From assembly GCA_947492955.1 (NCBI GenBank), contig CANLOV010000005.1, positions 232,646 through 296,645 of the forward strand: 64,000 nt of DNA. Direction: 5' to 3'. The notes under the pieces were generated by a model. The model saw nothing but the letters and a program-made list of their open reading frames with translations. It was not told the origin of the DNA and made no database searches. Every line of letters begins with the position of its first letter. Position 1 is the stretch's first letter. Of this stretch, positions 41,710 through 50,839 are shown one piece after another. The stretch comes from an uncultured Cellulophaga sp. (GTDB taxonomy: Bacteria > Bacteroidota > Bacteroidia > Flavobacteriales > Flavobacteriaceae). Made by a program: the position numbers and the translations under genes.

Positions 41710-42795
41710 TTAATTAATTTTTCTTTTACGGGTTTTAAATGTTTTTAAGTATTGAGTACTGTAGGAATCATTAAAGTTATCATCATTAAAAAGAATTTGT
41801 TTATTCTCTTTTTTATATTTCATTTTTAATTTTTCTTCTTTCAGTATTGTATTAAATCTATCTTTATTGTTGTATAATAATGCGTAGTCATAATTTGTTC
41901 CTGCCTTATTAAAGTCTTCTTTAAGTGTGTATAGGCTTGCTAAATTTGCATGTGCGTAAGATTTAAAACTATTGTAATTTGTGTAATCTTTAGATTTTTT
42001 TAAGTCTGAAAATAGTGTAATTAAACTATTTAGTTCTGTGTTAAATTCATCTCTATTTAAAATATTTTTATCTAAACTTTCCAAATTCTTTATTCTTTTA
42101 CCTAATGATTTTATTTGATCTTCAGATATTAATTTTTTAGCTTTTGAGATTCCATAAAATTTTATATAATCTTTAGAAAAACTTAAATCTATTAAGTCTT
42201 TTATATCTGTATTAAGAGGGTAAACTATTTTCGATAAAATTTTACTATTTAAATTGTGAGCTAGTTCTGATTCCTTATTATTTGCTATAATGTGAACATC
42301 TTTAGGAGATAAACTAGAAACAAAAGAACCTTCTATGTCATTGTAATTAATTGTATCGCCAATAATTACATTTTTCTTGTGTGTTATAGATAACACCAAC
42401 TTATATTTACTATAAATGTTGTATATATTATCTTTTCCAGAATATTCATGATATAATTCCACATCATCAATATTAATATTTAATAAAAACCCATTATCAT
42501 AAGGGATAGTAGATTTATGGTATTTAGAAAACGAAAATAATTTAGGATATAGGCCTTGCGAACTAGTATTTAAATCTTTCAAAACTAATTTATCACCATT
42601 TGGTTTGTAGGCAAAAATATTTCTGTTGTTAATATTAGAAGAAACTCCATAAACCTCACAATTAGTAGGTAGTGGATGACTTGGGTAATTATATTGATTA
42701 AGCCTTAAGTAAAAACTATTAACATTTTGACCATAACTATAAGAGTGTAGCAAAAAAAATATTGAAAGTAGGGCACTTAATTTATTTATAAGCAT
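41710..42795 (-). CDS. Hypothetical secreted protein
   Basis: 361 aa with a signal peptide (LSALLSIFFLLHSYSYGQ). Asn/Lys/Ser-rich with a beta-rich N-terminal half and a helical C-terminal half containing a TPR-like unit (ANLASLYTLKEDFNKAGTNYDYALLYN). I do not recognise it. The similar architecture and adjacency suggest that it works with the 540-aa neighbour. Confidence 0.6.
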   Translation of the reverse strand: MLINKLSALLSIFFLLHSYSYGQNVNSFYLRLNQYNYPSHPLPTNCEVYGVSSNINNRNIFAYKPNGDKLVLKDLNTSSQGLYPKLFSFSKYHKSTIPYDNGFLLNINIDDVELYHEYSGKDNIYNIYSKYKLVLSITHKKNVIIGDTINYNDIEGSFVSSLSPKDVHIIANNKESELAHNLNSKILSKIVYPLNTDIKDLIDLSFSKDYIKFYGISKAKKLISEDQIKSLGKRIKNLESLDKNILNRDEFNTELNSLITLFSDLKKSKDYTNYNSFKSYAHANLASLYTLKEDFNKAGTNYDYALLYNNKDRFNTILKEEKLKMKYKKENKQILFNDDNFNDSYSTQYLKTFKTRKRKIN

Positions 42796-42866
42796 TTCAG
42801 GGAATTATTTTAGAATGACCAAAAATTTGAGCCTTTATTATTAACGTTGATTCTTTTTTTTTAGTA

Positions 42867-42880
42867 TTATTCGTGAATAA
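42867..42880. promoter_or_regulatory. Palindrome upstream of feoA
   Basis: TTATTC-GT-GAATAA, a perfect 6-bp inverted repeat about 26 bp before the candidate -7 box of the feo operon. It is a possible Fur- or DtxR-type operator. Confidence 0.4.
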
Positions 42881-42905
42881 AGCATATTATTTTGCTTTTT
42901 TATTC

Positions 42906-42913
42906 TACTTTTG
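42906..42913 (+). promoter_or_regulatory. Candidate -7 box of the feo operon
   Basis: TACTTTTG fits TAnnTTTG, 29 bp upstream of the feoA start. The upstream TTTG at 42891 is too close to serve as -33. Confidence 0.45.
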
Positions 42914-42942
42914 CCTCTACTTAAAATCAATCTAAATAAAAA

Positions 42943-43179
42943 TTGATAACTACCATTGCACATCTTAAAAAAGGCGAAGTTGGCATTATAAGGGAATTTA
43001 CTACAGATACCTTGCCTTTAAAACTTTTAGAAATGGGTTGTTTACCAGGTAATAAGGTAGAATTAGTACAAGTTGCACCTTTAAAAGATCCAATTTATAT
43101 TAATGTAGATGGTTCGCACATAGCTATTCGCAAATCTGTAGCTATGCAGATAGAGTTAGATATTATTGAGAAGTTATAA
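42943..43179 (+). CDS. feoA: Ferrous iron transport protein A
   Basis: 78 aa SH3-like FeoA, which supports FeoB in Fe2+ import. The sequence ITTIAHLKKGEVGIIREF and LLEMGCLPGNKVELVQVAPLKDPIYINV matches the family throughout. No ATG is available near the start; the frame begins at TTG 42943, which aligns with the expected N-terminus. It lies 4 bp before feoB. Confidence 0.9.
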   Translation: MITTIAHLKKGEVGIIREFTTDTLPLKLLEMGCLPGNKVELVQVAPLKDPIYINVDGSHIAIRKSVAMQIELDIIEKL

Positions 43180-43183
43180 TTAT

Positions 43184-45406
43184 ATGAGTAAGAATATAAA
43201 TGTAGCACTCATAGGAAACCCCAATACAGGTAAGACATCTGTTTTTAATGCGCTTACAGGGTTAAACCAAAAGGTTGGTAACTATCCTGGAATTACTGTA
43301 GAAAAAAAAGAAGGGCTTTGCAAATTACCAAGAGGAGTAAAAGCTCATATTTTAGATTTACCAGGAACTTATAGCCTTAACACTACTTCTTTGGATGAGA
43401 GTGTAGCTGTTGAGATTCTTTTAAATAAAAACGATAAAAACTACCCAGATGTTGCTGTAGTAATAGTAGATGTAGAAAATTTAAAACGAAATCTTCTTTT
43501 ATTTACACAAATAAAAGACCTTGGGATACCAACCATTTTAGTAATTAATATGGCAGATAGAATGTCTAGAAAGGGTATTTCTTTAGACATTCCGTTATTA
43601 GAAGAAAAGCTAGATACTAAAATAGCATTGGTTAGTACAAGGCAGCAAGTAGGAATTGAGCGTATTAAAGAATTAATCGCAGATTATAAAAAACTATCTG
43701 TAAAACCAAGTATAGATACCATTACTATTGCTCCCGAATATTTTGGAAAATTAAAGCAAACTTTTCCTAATGAAGATACCTATAAGTTATGGTTGGTAAT
43801 TACGCAAGATGTAAACTTTATGCCGATAGAAAAGAAGTTCATAAAAGATACTTCTTCGTTTGCAACAAAGCCTAAGGCAGAATTAAAAAAGTTACAGCAT
43901 AGAGAAACCATATTACGATATCAATTTATTAATAGTGTATTAAAGCAAGGGCAAACTATAGATGGCAATGCAGCTAAAGGGTTTAGAGCTTTTTTAGATA
44001 AATTGCTTACACATAAAATATTTGGATATTTAATATTCTTTTTAATTTTACTTACAATTTTTCAGGCTATATATGTTTGGAGCAGTTACCCTACAGATAT
44101 ACTAGATGAGTTTTTTGCATCATCTAGTGAGTGGGTTAAAAATACACTTCCACCAGGTGTTTTTACCAATTTATTATCAGAAGGAATATTATCTGGTATT
44201 GGAGGCATCGTAGTTTTTATTCCACAAATAGCATTTCTTTTTCTTTTTATATCGTTATTAGAAGAAACTGGCTATATGAGTAGAGTTGTTTTTTTAATGG
44301 ATCGTATTATGCGCCCGTTTGGACTTAGCGGAAAAAGTATAGTTCCGTTAATGTCTGGTACCGCTTGTGCTATACCAGCAGTAATGGCTACAAGAACAAT
44401 AGAGAATTGGAAAGAACGCTTAATTACTATTTTGGTAGTACCTTTTACTACTTGTTCTGCTCGTTTGCCAGTATATTTAATTATTATTTCTTTGGTAATA
44501 CCAGAAGGGTGGTTTTTAGGACTTAGCTACCAAGCATTAACTTTAATGCTATTGTACTTAATTGGTTTTGGTGCTTCTATTATTTCTGCAATGATTTTAA
44601 ATAAAGTGCTTAAAATAAAAAGCAGATCTTTCTTTGTTGTAGAAATGCCCAATTACAAGCTTCCATTATTTAAGAATGTAGCATATACAGTATTAGAAAA
44701 GACAAAGAGTTTTGTTCTGGGTGCAGGTAAAATTATTTTGGCAATTTCTATTATTTTATGGTTTTTAGGATCTAATGGATTGTCTGATAATTTTATAAAT
44801 GCAGAAGAAATTGTAAAAGAAAAGGTTACTACCAAAGGTTTTTCAGAATACAATAGTTCTAGCATACAACAAGAGTTGGTGTCTTATAAAACAGAATTAT
44901 TAGGAAACGATAAGATTACTATTACTAACCTTGCAGATTCGCTTAGAATAAAGAAAGAAATATTAGAATTAAATGCCCTTAACCAGGAAATAGCGAGCTA
45001 TAAGTTAGAAAACTCTTATATGGGGTATATGGGTAAAGCTATTGAGCCTATTGTACGTCCTTTAGGTTATGATTGGAAAATAGGTATTGCAGTACTAACA
45101 TCTTTTGCAGCAAGAGAAGTTTTTGTAAGTACACTTGCCACTATTTATAGCGTTGGTAGTGATCAGGAAGAAACTATTAAAAATAGAATGGCAGCAGAGA
45201 TAAATCCTTTAAATAAAAAACCTGTTTTTAATTTGGCTTCTGGTATTTCGTTATTGCTTTTTTATGCATTTGCCATGCAATGCGTAAGTACACTGGCTAT
45301 TGTAAAAAGAGAAACAAATACTTGGAAATGGCCTGTGGCTCAGTTAGTAACTATGAGTCTTTTTGCTTATCTTGTAGCTTTAATTTCATATCAAATCCTT
45401 AAATAA
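43184..45406 (+). CDS. feoB: Ferrous iron transporter B
   Basis: 740 aa inner-membrane Fe2+ transporter. The N-terminal G domain has GNPNTGKTS (11-19) and DLPGTYSL; the NxxD signature appears as NMAD. The membrane region carries two Gate motifs (EETGYMSRVVFLMDRIM; FAAREVFVSTLATIYS) with the cysteine in SGTACAIP. Start ATG 43184 is chosen over the TTG at 43166. It overlaps the following small gene by 1 nt (TAATG). Confidence 0.95.
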   Translation: MSKNINVALIGNPNTGKTSVFNALTGLNQKVGNYPGITVEKKEGLCKLPRGVKAHILDLPGTYSLNTTSLDESVAVEILLNKNDKNYPDVAVVIVDVENLKRNLLLFTQIKDLGIPTILVINMADRMSRKGISLDIPLLEEKLDTKIALVSTRQQVGIERIKELIADYKKLSVKPSIDTITIAPEYFGKLKQTFPNEDTYKLWLVITQDVNFMPIEKKFIKDTSSFATKPKAELKKLQHRETILRYQFINSVLKQGQTIDGNAAKGFRAFLDKLLTHKIFGYLIFFLILLTIFQAIYVWSSYPTDILDEFFASSSEWVKNTLPPGVFTNLLSEGILSGIGGIVVFIPQIAFLFLFISLLEETGYMSRVVFLMDRIMRPFGLSGKSIVPLMSGTACAIPAVMATRTIENWKERLITILVVPFTTCSARLPVYLIIISLVIPEGWFLGLSYQALTLMLLYLIGFGASIISAMILNKVLKIKSRSFFVVEMPNYKLPLFKNVAYTVLEKTKSFVLGAGKIILAISIILWFLGSNGLSDNFINAEEIVKEKVTTKGFSEYNSSSIQQELVSYKTELLGNDKITITNLADSLRIKKEILELNALNQEIASYKLENSYMGYMGKAIEPIVRPLGYDWKIGIAVLTSFAAREVFVSTLATIYSVGSDQEETIKNRMAAEINPLNKKPVFNLASGISLLLFYAFAMQCVSTLAIVKRETNTWKWPVAQLVTMSLFAYLVALISYQILK

Positions 45407-45555
45407 TGGCTGTTATACAATCTCTTTTAGTGTATGTTATAGTGGCATTAGCTGTGGGATATATTCTTAAAAAGTTTTTTTTACCTAAAACATTATTTGC
45501 CTCTAAAAAAAGTAGTAATAAATCTTGCGGTAGCGATAGCTGTGGTTGTCATTAA
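45406..45555 (+). CDS. FeoB-associated Cys-rich membrane protein
   Basis: 49 aa: MAVIQSLLVYVIVALAVGYI then a basic stretch and a Cys-rich tail CGSDSCGCH. One membrane helix plus a terminal Cys cluster is the pattern of the FeoB-associated proteins of Bacteroidota, thought to aid iron handling at the transporter. The ATG shares its A with the feoB stop, indicating coupled translation. Confidence 0.85.
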   Translation: MAVIQSLLVYVIVALAVGYILKKFFLPKTLFASKKSSNKSCGSDSCGCH

Positions 45556-45636
45556 TTTCTTCTTTCTAAGTAACAAAAAAGTAACATACTCGTCATCTGG
45601 GTATGATAATCTAATTCTCTTAAAAAAAGGATAAAT

Positions 45637-45662
45637 GTGTCTTAAAGAAAATAAAAAGACAC
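45637..45662 (+). terminator. Possible terminator after the feo operon
   Basis: GTGTCTT / AAGACAC with a 12-nt loop, followed by a T-rich stretch. Confidence 0.45.
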
Positions 45663-45709
45663 TTCTTATATTTTTGATTATGTTTTAGTTTGTCATTATA
45701 TATTTAAGT

Positions 45710-47233
45710 ATGATGAATAAAATTACTTTTCTTTTCTTTTTTATAATGAGTGCATCAATTTGTAATGCACAGAGTTTAAGTTCTAAAATTATAGATTCTA
45801 TATCTCAAAAGCCTATACCTTATGCCACAGTACAACTAAAAAATAAAGGTGTAATAACCAATGAAGAAGGTGTCTTTAGCTTTTTATTACATAAAAATAT
45901 TAAAGAAACAGATTCTTTATTTATTTCTTGTATCGGATATGAATCTATAGGTAAACCATTAAAAGAATTTACGGATAGTGTTATAGTATTACAACCAAAA
46001 GCAATAGAATTAAATAATATTATACTATCGAACAAACAGTATACAGCAGAAGAAATTATAGATTTAGTTAGAGCTAATTTAAATGATAATTATAATAGTA
46101 GTTTAAGTAAAAAACGCTTGTTTTTTAGAGACTCTCAATATCAAGATTTTGTAAAGAGTAATGTAGAATTTAAAAAGTCTACCATAGCGGCACTAAACAA
46201 GAAATTTATAGATAGTGTTATGAACTCTATACCCAAAAAATCTAGTTATTATACCGAAATATTGTGCGATTTATATGGGAATAATGATAAAGAAAAACAA
46301 AAGATACATCTTATTAAAGCATCTGAGTTGTATGATAAAAAAAATGAATTAGATTTTACTAAATTGGAAGCAAAATTTAATGAAATTATAAAGAGTAATG
46401 TAAAGCCAAACTCTTATTTAAAAGTAAAATCTGGCCTATTTGGCACCAAGATAAAAGGAGATGATTTTGATGCATTTTATGGTAAAGAAATAGACTCTAC
46501 AGATACAGTTGCTCTAAAAAAACAATTGGAGGAAAAGAAGAAACAAGAAAAAGAAAGAAAAACAAATTTTGCAAAATATAAAAAAGGCGCTTTAGGGAGA
46601 GTTTTTAAAGACTTGTTTTTTGTGGAAGATGCTAAGTTTAATTTTATTAATAAACCTAAAAAATATAATTACACTATAGAAGATTTTACCTATGTAGGAG
46701 ATGATGCAGTTTATATTATAGGTTTTGAATCTAAAGGTTCTGCAGATTACAAAGGAAAACTATATATAAATTCGGATGATTTTGCAGTGATACGTGCCGA
46801 TTATGAAAATATAAAGCCATTAAAAAAGTTTGGTTTGTTGGGCTTTTCCATGAATGAATTTTTAGGAAAAGGAAAAATATTTTTCTCGAAAGGTAAAAAC
46901 GAAAAATACTCATTACGTTATTTAGAAAGCGAATTTGGAACTAAGGTTGGCATAAAACGTCCGCTAAAAATTATTGAAAAAAATAAGATTGTAAGAGGTA
47001 GAAATAGACAAAATGAGCTATCCTTAAAACTAGATATGGCTTTTAAAACAATTAATAAGTATGAAATTATTGTTTTTAATTCTGAAGAACTATCCAGTTC
47101 GCAATATGACGCTTATACAGAAGCAAATAATGTATTGCCTAAATATATGCCTAATTATGACCCCGAATTCTGGAAAGATTATACTATTATAGCACCTAAC
47201 CAGGCTATAAAAGAATTTACTTCAGAAGAATAA
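45710..47233 (+). CDS. Secreted protein with carboxypeptidase-regulatory-like domain
   Basis: 507 aa with a signal peptide (LFFFIMSASICNAQ). The N-terminal Ig-like carboxypeptidase-regulatory fold (SSKIIDSISQKPIPYATVQLKNKGVITNEEGVFSF) is typical of TonB receptors, but no plug or barrel follows. The remainder has a helical Lys-rich section (LKKQLEEKKKQEKERKTNFAKYKKG) and a beta-rich end. It belongs to a flavobacterial group of outer-envelope proteins without known function. ATG 45710 or 45713 is equally possible. It ends overlapping the convergent DUF423 gene by 17 nt. Confidence 0.78.
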   Translation: MMNKITFLFFFIMSASICNAQSLSSKIIDSISQKPIPYATVQLKNKGVITNEEGVFSFLLHKNIKETDSLFISCIGYESIGKPLKEFTDSVIVLQPKAIELNNIILSNKQYTAEEIIDLVRANLNDNYNSSLSKKRLFFRDSQYQDFVKSNVEFKKSTIAALNKKFIDSVMNSIPKKSSYYTEILCDLYGNNDKEKQKIHLIKASELYDKKNELDFTKLEAKFNEIIKSNVKPNSYLKVKSGLFGTKIKGDDFDAFYGKEIDSTDTVALKKQLEEKKKQEKERKTNFAKYKKGALGRVFKDLFFVEDAKFNFINKPKKYNYTIEDFTYVGDDAVYIIGFESKGSADYKGKLYINSDDFAVIRADYENIKPLKKFGLLGFSMNEFLGKGKIFFSKGKNEKYSLRYLESEFGTKVGIKRPLKIIEKNKIVRGRNRQNELSLKLDMAFKTINKYEIIVFNSEELSSSQYDAYTEANNVLPKYMPNYDPEFWKDYTIIAPNQAIKEFTSEE

Positions 47234-47600
47234 AGTAATATAATAAAAGACTCCATCCAACAACTAAAAATAATCCGCCTAATGGGGTTACTGGCCCTAA
47301 GAATTTTAATTTTTTACCCTTAGAACTACTTAAGCAAAGCCCGTAAATACTAAAAGAAAAGAGAAAAATGCCAATAATAAAAGCATAAGAAATACTATTT
47401 TCTAATATAGTGGAAAATGTAAAATTATAACCCATAAACAGCAATACAATTGCGTGGTACATTTGGTATTTTACTCCGGTTTCAAAACTCTTTAACTGGT
47501 CTTCGGTAAAGCTTTTTTTTAGTGCATGCGCACCAAAAGCACCAAAAACAACAGCTAGTAAACCATATAATGCACCAGAAATTAGTACTAATTTAATCAT
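47217..47600 (-). CDS. DUF423 family inner membrane protein
   Basis: 127 aa with four membrane helices. The family hallmark GAFGAHALKKSFTEDQLKSFETGVKYQMYHAIVLL and the C-terminal PLGGLFLVVGW identify DUF423 (YgdD-like). The function is unknown. Its stop lies within the end of the convergent secreted-protein gene. Confidence 0.9.
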   Translation of the reverse strand: MIKLVLISGALYGLLAVVFGAFGAHALKKSFTEDQLKSFETGVKYQMYHAIVLLFMGYNFTFSTILENSISYAFIIGIFLFSFSIYGLCLSSSKGKKLKFLGPVTPLGGLFLVVGWSLLLYYFILLK

Positions 47601-47667
47601 GAGTATAATTTTCTAGTAAATATAGATATTGTTTTATAAAAGTAGTAGTGTTAAAATCATGAAAATA

Positions 47668-47714
47668 TTTGCGTAACCAATCAGTTACATTTATATTTGT
47701 AACCGATTAGTTAC
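47668..47714 (+). promoter_or_regulatory. ArsR-regulated promoter with two operators
   Basis: -33 TTTG at 47668-47671 and -7 TATATTTG at 47692-47699 have a 20-bp spacer. Two palindromes overlap them: GTAACCAATCAGTTAC at 47673-47688 (between the boxes) and GTAACCGATTAGTTAC at 47699-47714 (on the -7 box end and start point). Their GTAAC-N6-GTTAC form and 26-bp spacing fit dimeric ArsR-type repressor binding and autoregulation. Confidence 0.8.
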
Positions 47715-47721
47715 GTTTTTT

Positions 47722-48048
47722 ATGAGAAGAGATGTTTTTCAAGCAATAGCAGACCCTGTAAGAAGAGAAATTATAGATCTTCTTTCAGAGCAAGAATTGA
47801 CTGTAAATGAAATAGCAGGAAATTTTGAAATAAGTAGACCGGCGATATCAAAACATTTAAAAATATTAGATGAATGCGGAATTGTATCTATTGAAAAAAA
47901 AGGTAGAGAACGTTATTGTTTAATTAATACTGAGAATTTAATTCCTGCATTTCTTTGGATAGAAAAGTATAATAAACAATGGGAAAATAGAATTAATTCT
48001 TTTGAAAATTATATAAATGAGTTAAAATCAAAAACAGATAAAAAATGA
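47722..48048 (+). CDS. ArsR family transcriptional repressor
   Basis: 108 aa winged helix: IADPVRREIIDLLSEQELTVNEIAGNFEISRPAISKHLKILDECGIV with wing EKKGRERYCLI. No metal-binding cysteines occur, so it is of the non-metal ArsR subgroup commonly paired with SRPBCC proteins. It overlaps the SRPBCC gene by 4 nt and is preceded by two palindromic operators, so it probably represses its own operon. Confidence 0.92.
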   Translation: MRRDVFQAIADPVRREIIDLLSEQELTVNEIAGNFEISRPAISKHLKILDECGIVSIEKKGRERYCLINTENLIPAFLWIEKYNKQWENRINSFENYINELKSKTDKK

Positions 48049-48497
48049 ACGATTTATTAAACAGAACTATTACCATAGAAAAAATTTTAGATGCGCCAGT
48101 AGAATTAGTTTGGAAAGCTTGGACAACAGCTAATCATATTGTAAAATGGTGGGCACCAGAAGGAATGGACTTAGAGGTTATTGAGCATAATTTTGAGCTT
48201 GGAGGAAAGTGGAAATATACTATGTTAATGCCAAATGGTAAGGAGTTTATTTCTGAAGGAGTCTACAAAGAAATAATACCTCTTAAAAAGATTATTACAA
48301 GTGCAGACTTTAGACCAATGACAAATAATGTGGAGTTATATGCTTTTTTTGAAGCAGATGGAGATAAAACTAAATTTACTTTTAGCGTAATTCATGAAAC
48401 CGAAGATTATTGTAAACAACAAGAAGCAATGGGGATATATAATGGTTGGGGTTCTGCATTTAATAGATTAAATGAGCTTTTAAAAACTATTTCATAA
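48045..48497 (+). CDS. SRPBCC/AHSA1-domain protein
   Basis: 150 aa. A START-like helix-grip fold of the Aha1 C-terminal (AHSA1) type, with RTITIEKILDAPVELVWKAWT, WWAPEGMDLEV and the final helix GWGSAFNRLNELL. The fold binds hydrophobic ligands; the substrate is unknown. It is co-transcribed with the ArsR gene. Confidence 0.9.
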   Translation: MNDLLNRTITIEKILDAPVELVWKAWTTANHIVKWWAPEGMDLEVIEHNFELGGKWKYTMLMPNGKEFISEGVYKEIIPLKKIITSADFRPMTNNVELYAFFEADGDKTKFTFSVIHETEDYCKQQEAMGIYNGWGSAFNRLNELLKTIS

Positions 48498-48503
48498 TAG
48501 TAT

Positions 48504-48543
48504 AAAAACAAATAATCGTAGATTAGGCTGATTATTTGTTTTT
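48504..48543. terminator. Bidirectional terminator between convergent operons
   Basis: AAAAACAAATAATC / GATTATTTGTTTTT, a perfect 14-bp stem with a 12-nt loop. Confidence 0.8.
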
Positions 48544-48558
48544 TACTTTTTTAAATAA

Positions 48559-49719
48559 TTAACCCCTAAATAAAAAGAAACGATCTTTCATGTCTTCTAT
48601 GGCTGTGCTTTTATTTGTGGTAATGTAGTTAATAGCTTCTGTAGTAAACTCTTTTCCTTTTCTTGTTAAAGAAATAATATCGTTTTCTATCTTAATCATA
48701 TTATTCTCTTTGGCTAAAGATAAAATAGATTTAGATTCTACTGTACGCCAATTAATATGCTCGTTTAAATGTTGTACGTGGCGTTCAGACTCTTCTTTAT
48801 GGTTTTGTAGATGTAATAAAAAAGTTAATAAATACACTTCTGTTTTTTGGCGTTTCTGACGATACAAAACAGCTATTAAACCTTTATTAGGCGCAAATAA
48901 ATAAACGAGTAAAAATAGGACTCCTAATACAGTAGTCATAGCTCCAGAAATAGAGGCATCTAGAATATGGGCTAACCAATAACCCGTTATAGCCGAAAAA
49001 ACGCCAAAATAACAGGCAATTAAAATCATTTTCTTAAGGTTGTTTGTTAGTAAATAGGCAATTGCAGATGGTGCAATCATAAGCGCTACTACTAATATAG
49101 CTCCTACAGCATCAAAGGCACCTACAGTTGTTACCGATGCTATAGACATTAATCCGTAATGCATTACTACAGGGGAAAAGCCTAGAGTAGTAGCTAAGCT
49201 TTTATCAAACGTACTTAGCTTTAACTCTTTAAAAAAGGTAATTAATAAAGTAAGTGTAATTGCTAAAATTGTTCCTATAATCCAGAGCGATTTTGGACCT
49301 AAATCAATACCGTTAAAAAGAAAACGATCAAAAGGAGCAAACGCTAATTCGCCTAATAAAACAGCATCAACATCTAAATGTACATCATTGGCATTTTTTG
49401 CAATTAAAATAACACCAATACTAAAAAGAGCAGGAAATACTAATCCTATAGCTGTATCTTCTTTTACCAAGCCCGTTTTTTGAATAAATTCTACCAATAT
49501 TACAGTTAAAATACCCGTTAGCGCTGCCAATAAAATAAGCCAAGGAGAATTTAGGTCTTCGGTTAGGAAAAAACCAATTACAATTCCTGGGAGAATAGAA
49601 TGACTAATAGCATCGCTTATCATTGCCATTTTTCTTAGGACTAAGAAAGTGCCTGGAATTGCGCAAGCAATAGCAACAAGGGAAGCAATAAGTTGTATTT
49701 CTATCTGTACGCTACTCAT
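48559..49719 (-). CDS. Metal ABC transporter permease with C-terminal winged-helix extension
   Basis: 386 aa of the ZnuB/TroC-D family: eight to nine membrane helices with MISDAISHSILPGIVIG and VGAFDAVGAILVVALMIAPSAIAYL. The normal family length is about 280; the extra 100 C-terminal residues (LHLQNHKEESERHVQHLNEHINWRTVES... ISLTRKGKEF) look like a winged-helix domain as in DtxR proteins. It is the last gene of the operon, overlapping the other permease by 8 nt. Confidence 0.9.
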   Translation of the reverse strand: MSSVQIEIQLIASLVAIACAIPGTFLVLRKMAMISDAISHSILPGIVIGFFLTEDLNSPWLILLAALTGILTVILVEFIQKTGLVKEDTAIGLVFPALFSIGVILIAKNANDVHLDVDAVLLGELAFAPFDRFLFNGIDLGPKSLWIIGTILAITLTLLITFFKELKLSTFDKSLATTLGFSPVVMHYGLMSIASVTTVGAFDAVGAILVVALMIAPSAIAYLLTNNLKKMILIACYFGVFSAITGYWLAHILDASISGAMTTVLGVLFLLVYLFAPNKGLIAVLYRQKRQKTEVYLLTFLLHLQNHKEESERHVQHLNEHINWRTVESKSILSLAKENNMIKIENDIISLTRKGKEFTTEAINYITTNKSTAIEDMKDRFFLFRG

Positions 49720-50839
49720 TTACTGTATCTTGTTGGTTGTATAAATTTTTTGCCTTTTGGTATCCTTTTTCTGTTAAGGACCACATAGCCCCTTTAATAG
49801 TTACATATTCTAAATGTTCTAATTTTTGAAGCGATTTTTTAGTGTATCCCTGAAAGTTGTTTAGGATTTTTACAGCATGTGGATGTGATATGTTTTCATG
49901 TGTTTCTGCAATGGTATGCATAAATGCTAAAGTTTTATAGAGTTCTAAATCTTTACGGTTTTTCCAAAAACGAATCTGACGAAATAATAAGCCTCTTCCA
50001 GGAGAAAAAATGAAAGAAAACAAAACAAAAGTAGCAGCTACTAAAACAATTATGGGGCCAGTTGATAAATTATTAGAGCTAGCACTAATTGCAGTCCCTA
50101 AAACTCCCGAAAAACCCCCGAAAATAGCTGCTAATACTAACATTAAACTTAAACTATTAGTCCATTGTCTTGCTGCTGCTGCTGGTGCTAATAGCATTGC
50201 GCTCATTAGAACAACGCCTACTGTTTGTAGACCAATAACTATTGATATAACAATTAAAGAAGTAATTAATACTTCTAAAAAAGAGGTGTTAAAGCCTAAA
50301 GATTTGGTATAATCTGCATCAAAAAGTAATAATTTAAATTCTTTCCAAAATAGGGCTATAGTTAATAGACTAATACCAGTAATAATACACATTAACCAAA
50401 CATCGTTTTCTACTAAAGTAGCTGCTTGCCCAAATAAATACTTATCTAAACCAGCTTGGTTGGCATTGGGCATTTTTTGAATAAAAGTTAGTAGTAACAT
50501 TCCAAAACCAAAAAATAGAGACAATATAAGTCCTAAAGCGGTATCAGATTTTAGATGTGTTTTTTTTACAATGCCTCTAATCCAGAATGTGCCAATAAGT
50601 CCACTTATTAAGGCGCCTATAAGTAGCGTGTTGCTGTTTTTTGTTCCTGTAATTAAAAAAGCAATAGCAATACCTGGTAATGCAGCATGGGAAATAGCAT
50701 CTCCCAACAAACTTTGCTTGCGTAAAACAGCAAAACTACCTAGCATACCGCACAATGCACCTAAAACAGCAGTACCAATAGATATAGTACGTAGCGTATA
50801 ATCATTAAAAAGAAGTTCTATGTATTCTGATATTGTCAT
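49712..50839 (-). CDS. Metal ABC transporter permease with C-terminal winged-helix extension
   Basis: 375 aa, same family as the next gene: SLLGDAISHAALPGIAIAF and LQTVGVVLMSAMLLAPAAAARQW. A C-terminal domain of about 80 residues (FMHTIAETHENISHP... LQKLEHLEYVTIKGAMWSLTEKGYQKAKNLY) again resembles a winged-helix. Both permeases would make a heterodimeric membrane channel for Mn2+/Zn2+/Fe2+. It shares its start nucleotide with the ATPase stop. Confidence 0.9.
   Translation of the reverse strand: MTISEYIELLFNDYTLRTISIGTAVLGALCGMLGSFAVLRKQSLLGDAISHAALPGIAIAFLITGTKNSNTLLIGALISGLIGTFWIRGIVKKTHLKSDTALGLILSLFFGFGMLLLTFIQKMPNANQAGLDKYLFGQAATLVENDVWLMCIITGISLLTIALFWKEFKLLLFDADYTKSLGFNTSFLEVLITSLIVISIVIGLQTVGVVLMSAMLLAPAAAARQWTNSLSLMLVLAAIFGGFSGVLGTAISASSNNLSTGPIIVLVAATFVLFSFIFSPGRGLLFRQIRFWKNRKDLELYKTLAFMHTIAETHENISHPHAVKILNNFQGYTKKSLQKLEHLEYVTIKGAMWSLTEKGYQKAKNLYNQQDTVNE

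Noticed and set aside
42891..42894. -33 element for the feo promoter
   Set aside because: Only 11 bp from the -7 box, against about 20 bp in the two clear promoters of this window.
50010..50312. 100-aa plus-strand frame inside the metal permease
   Set aside because: Antisense shadow of conserved membrane helices.
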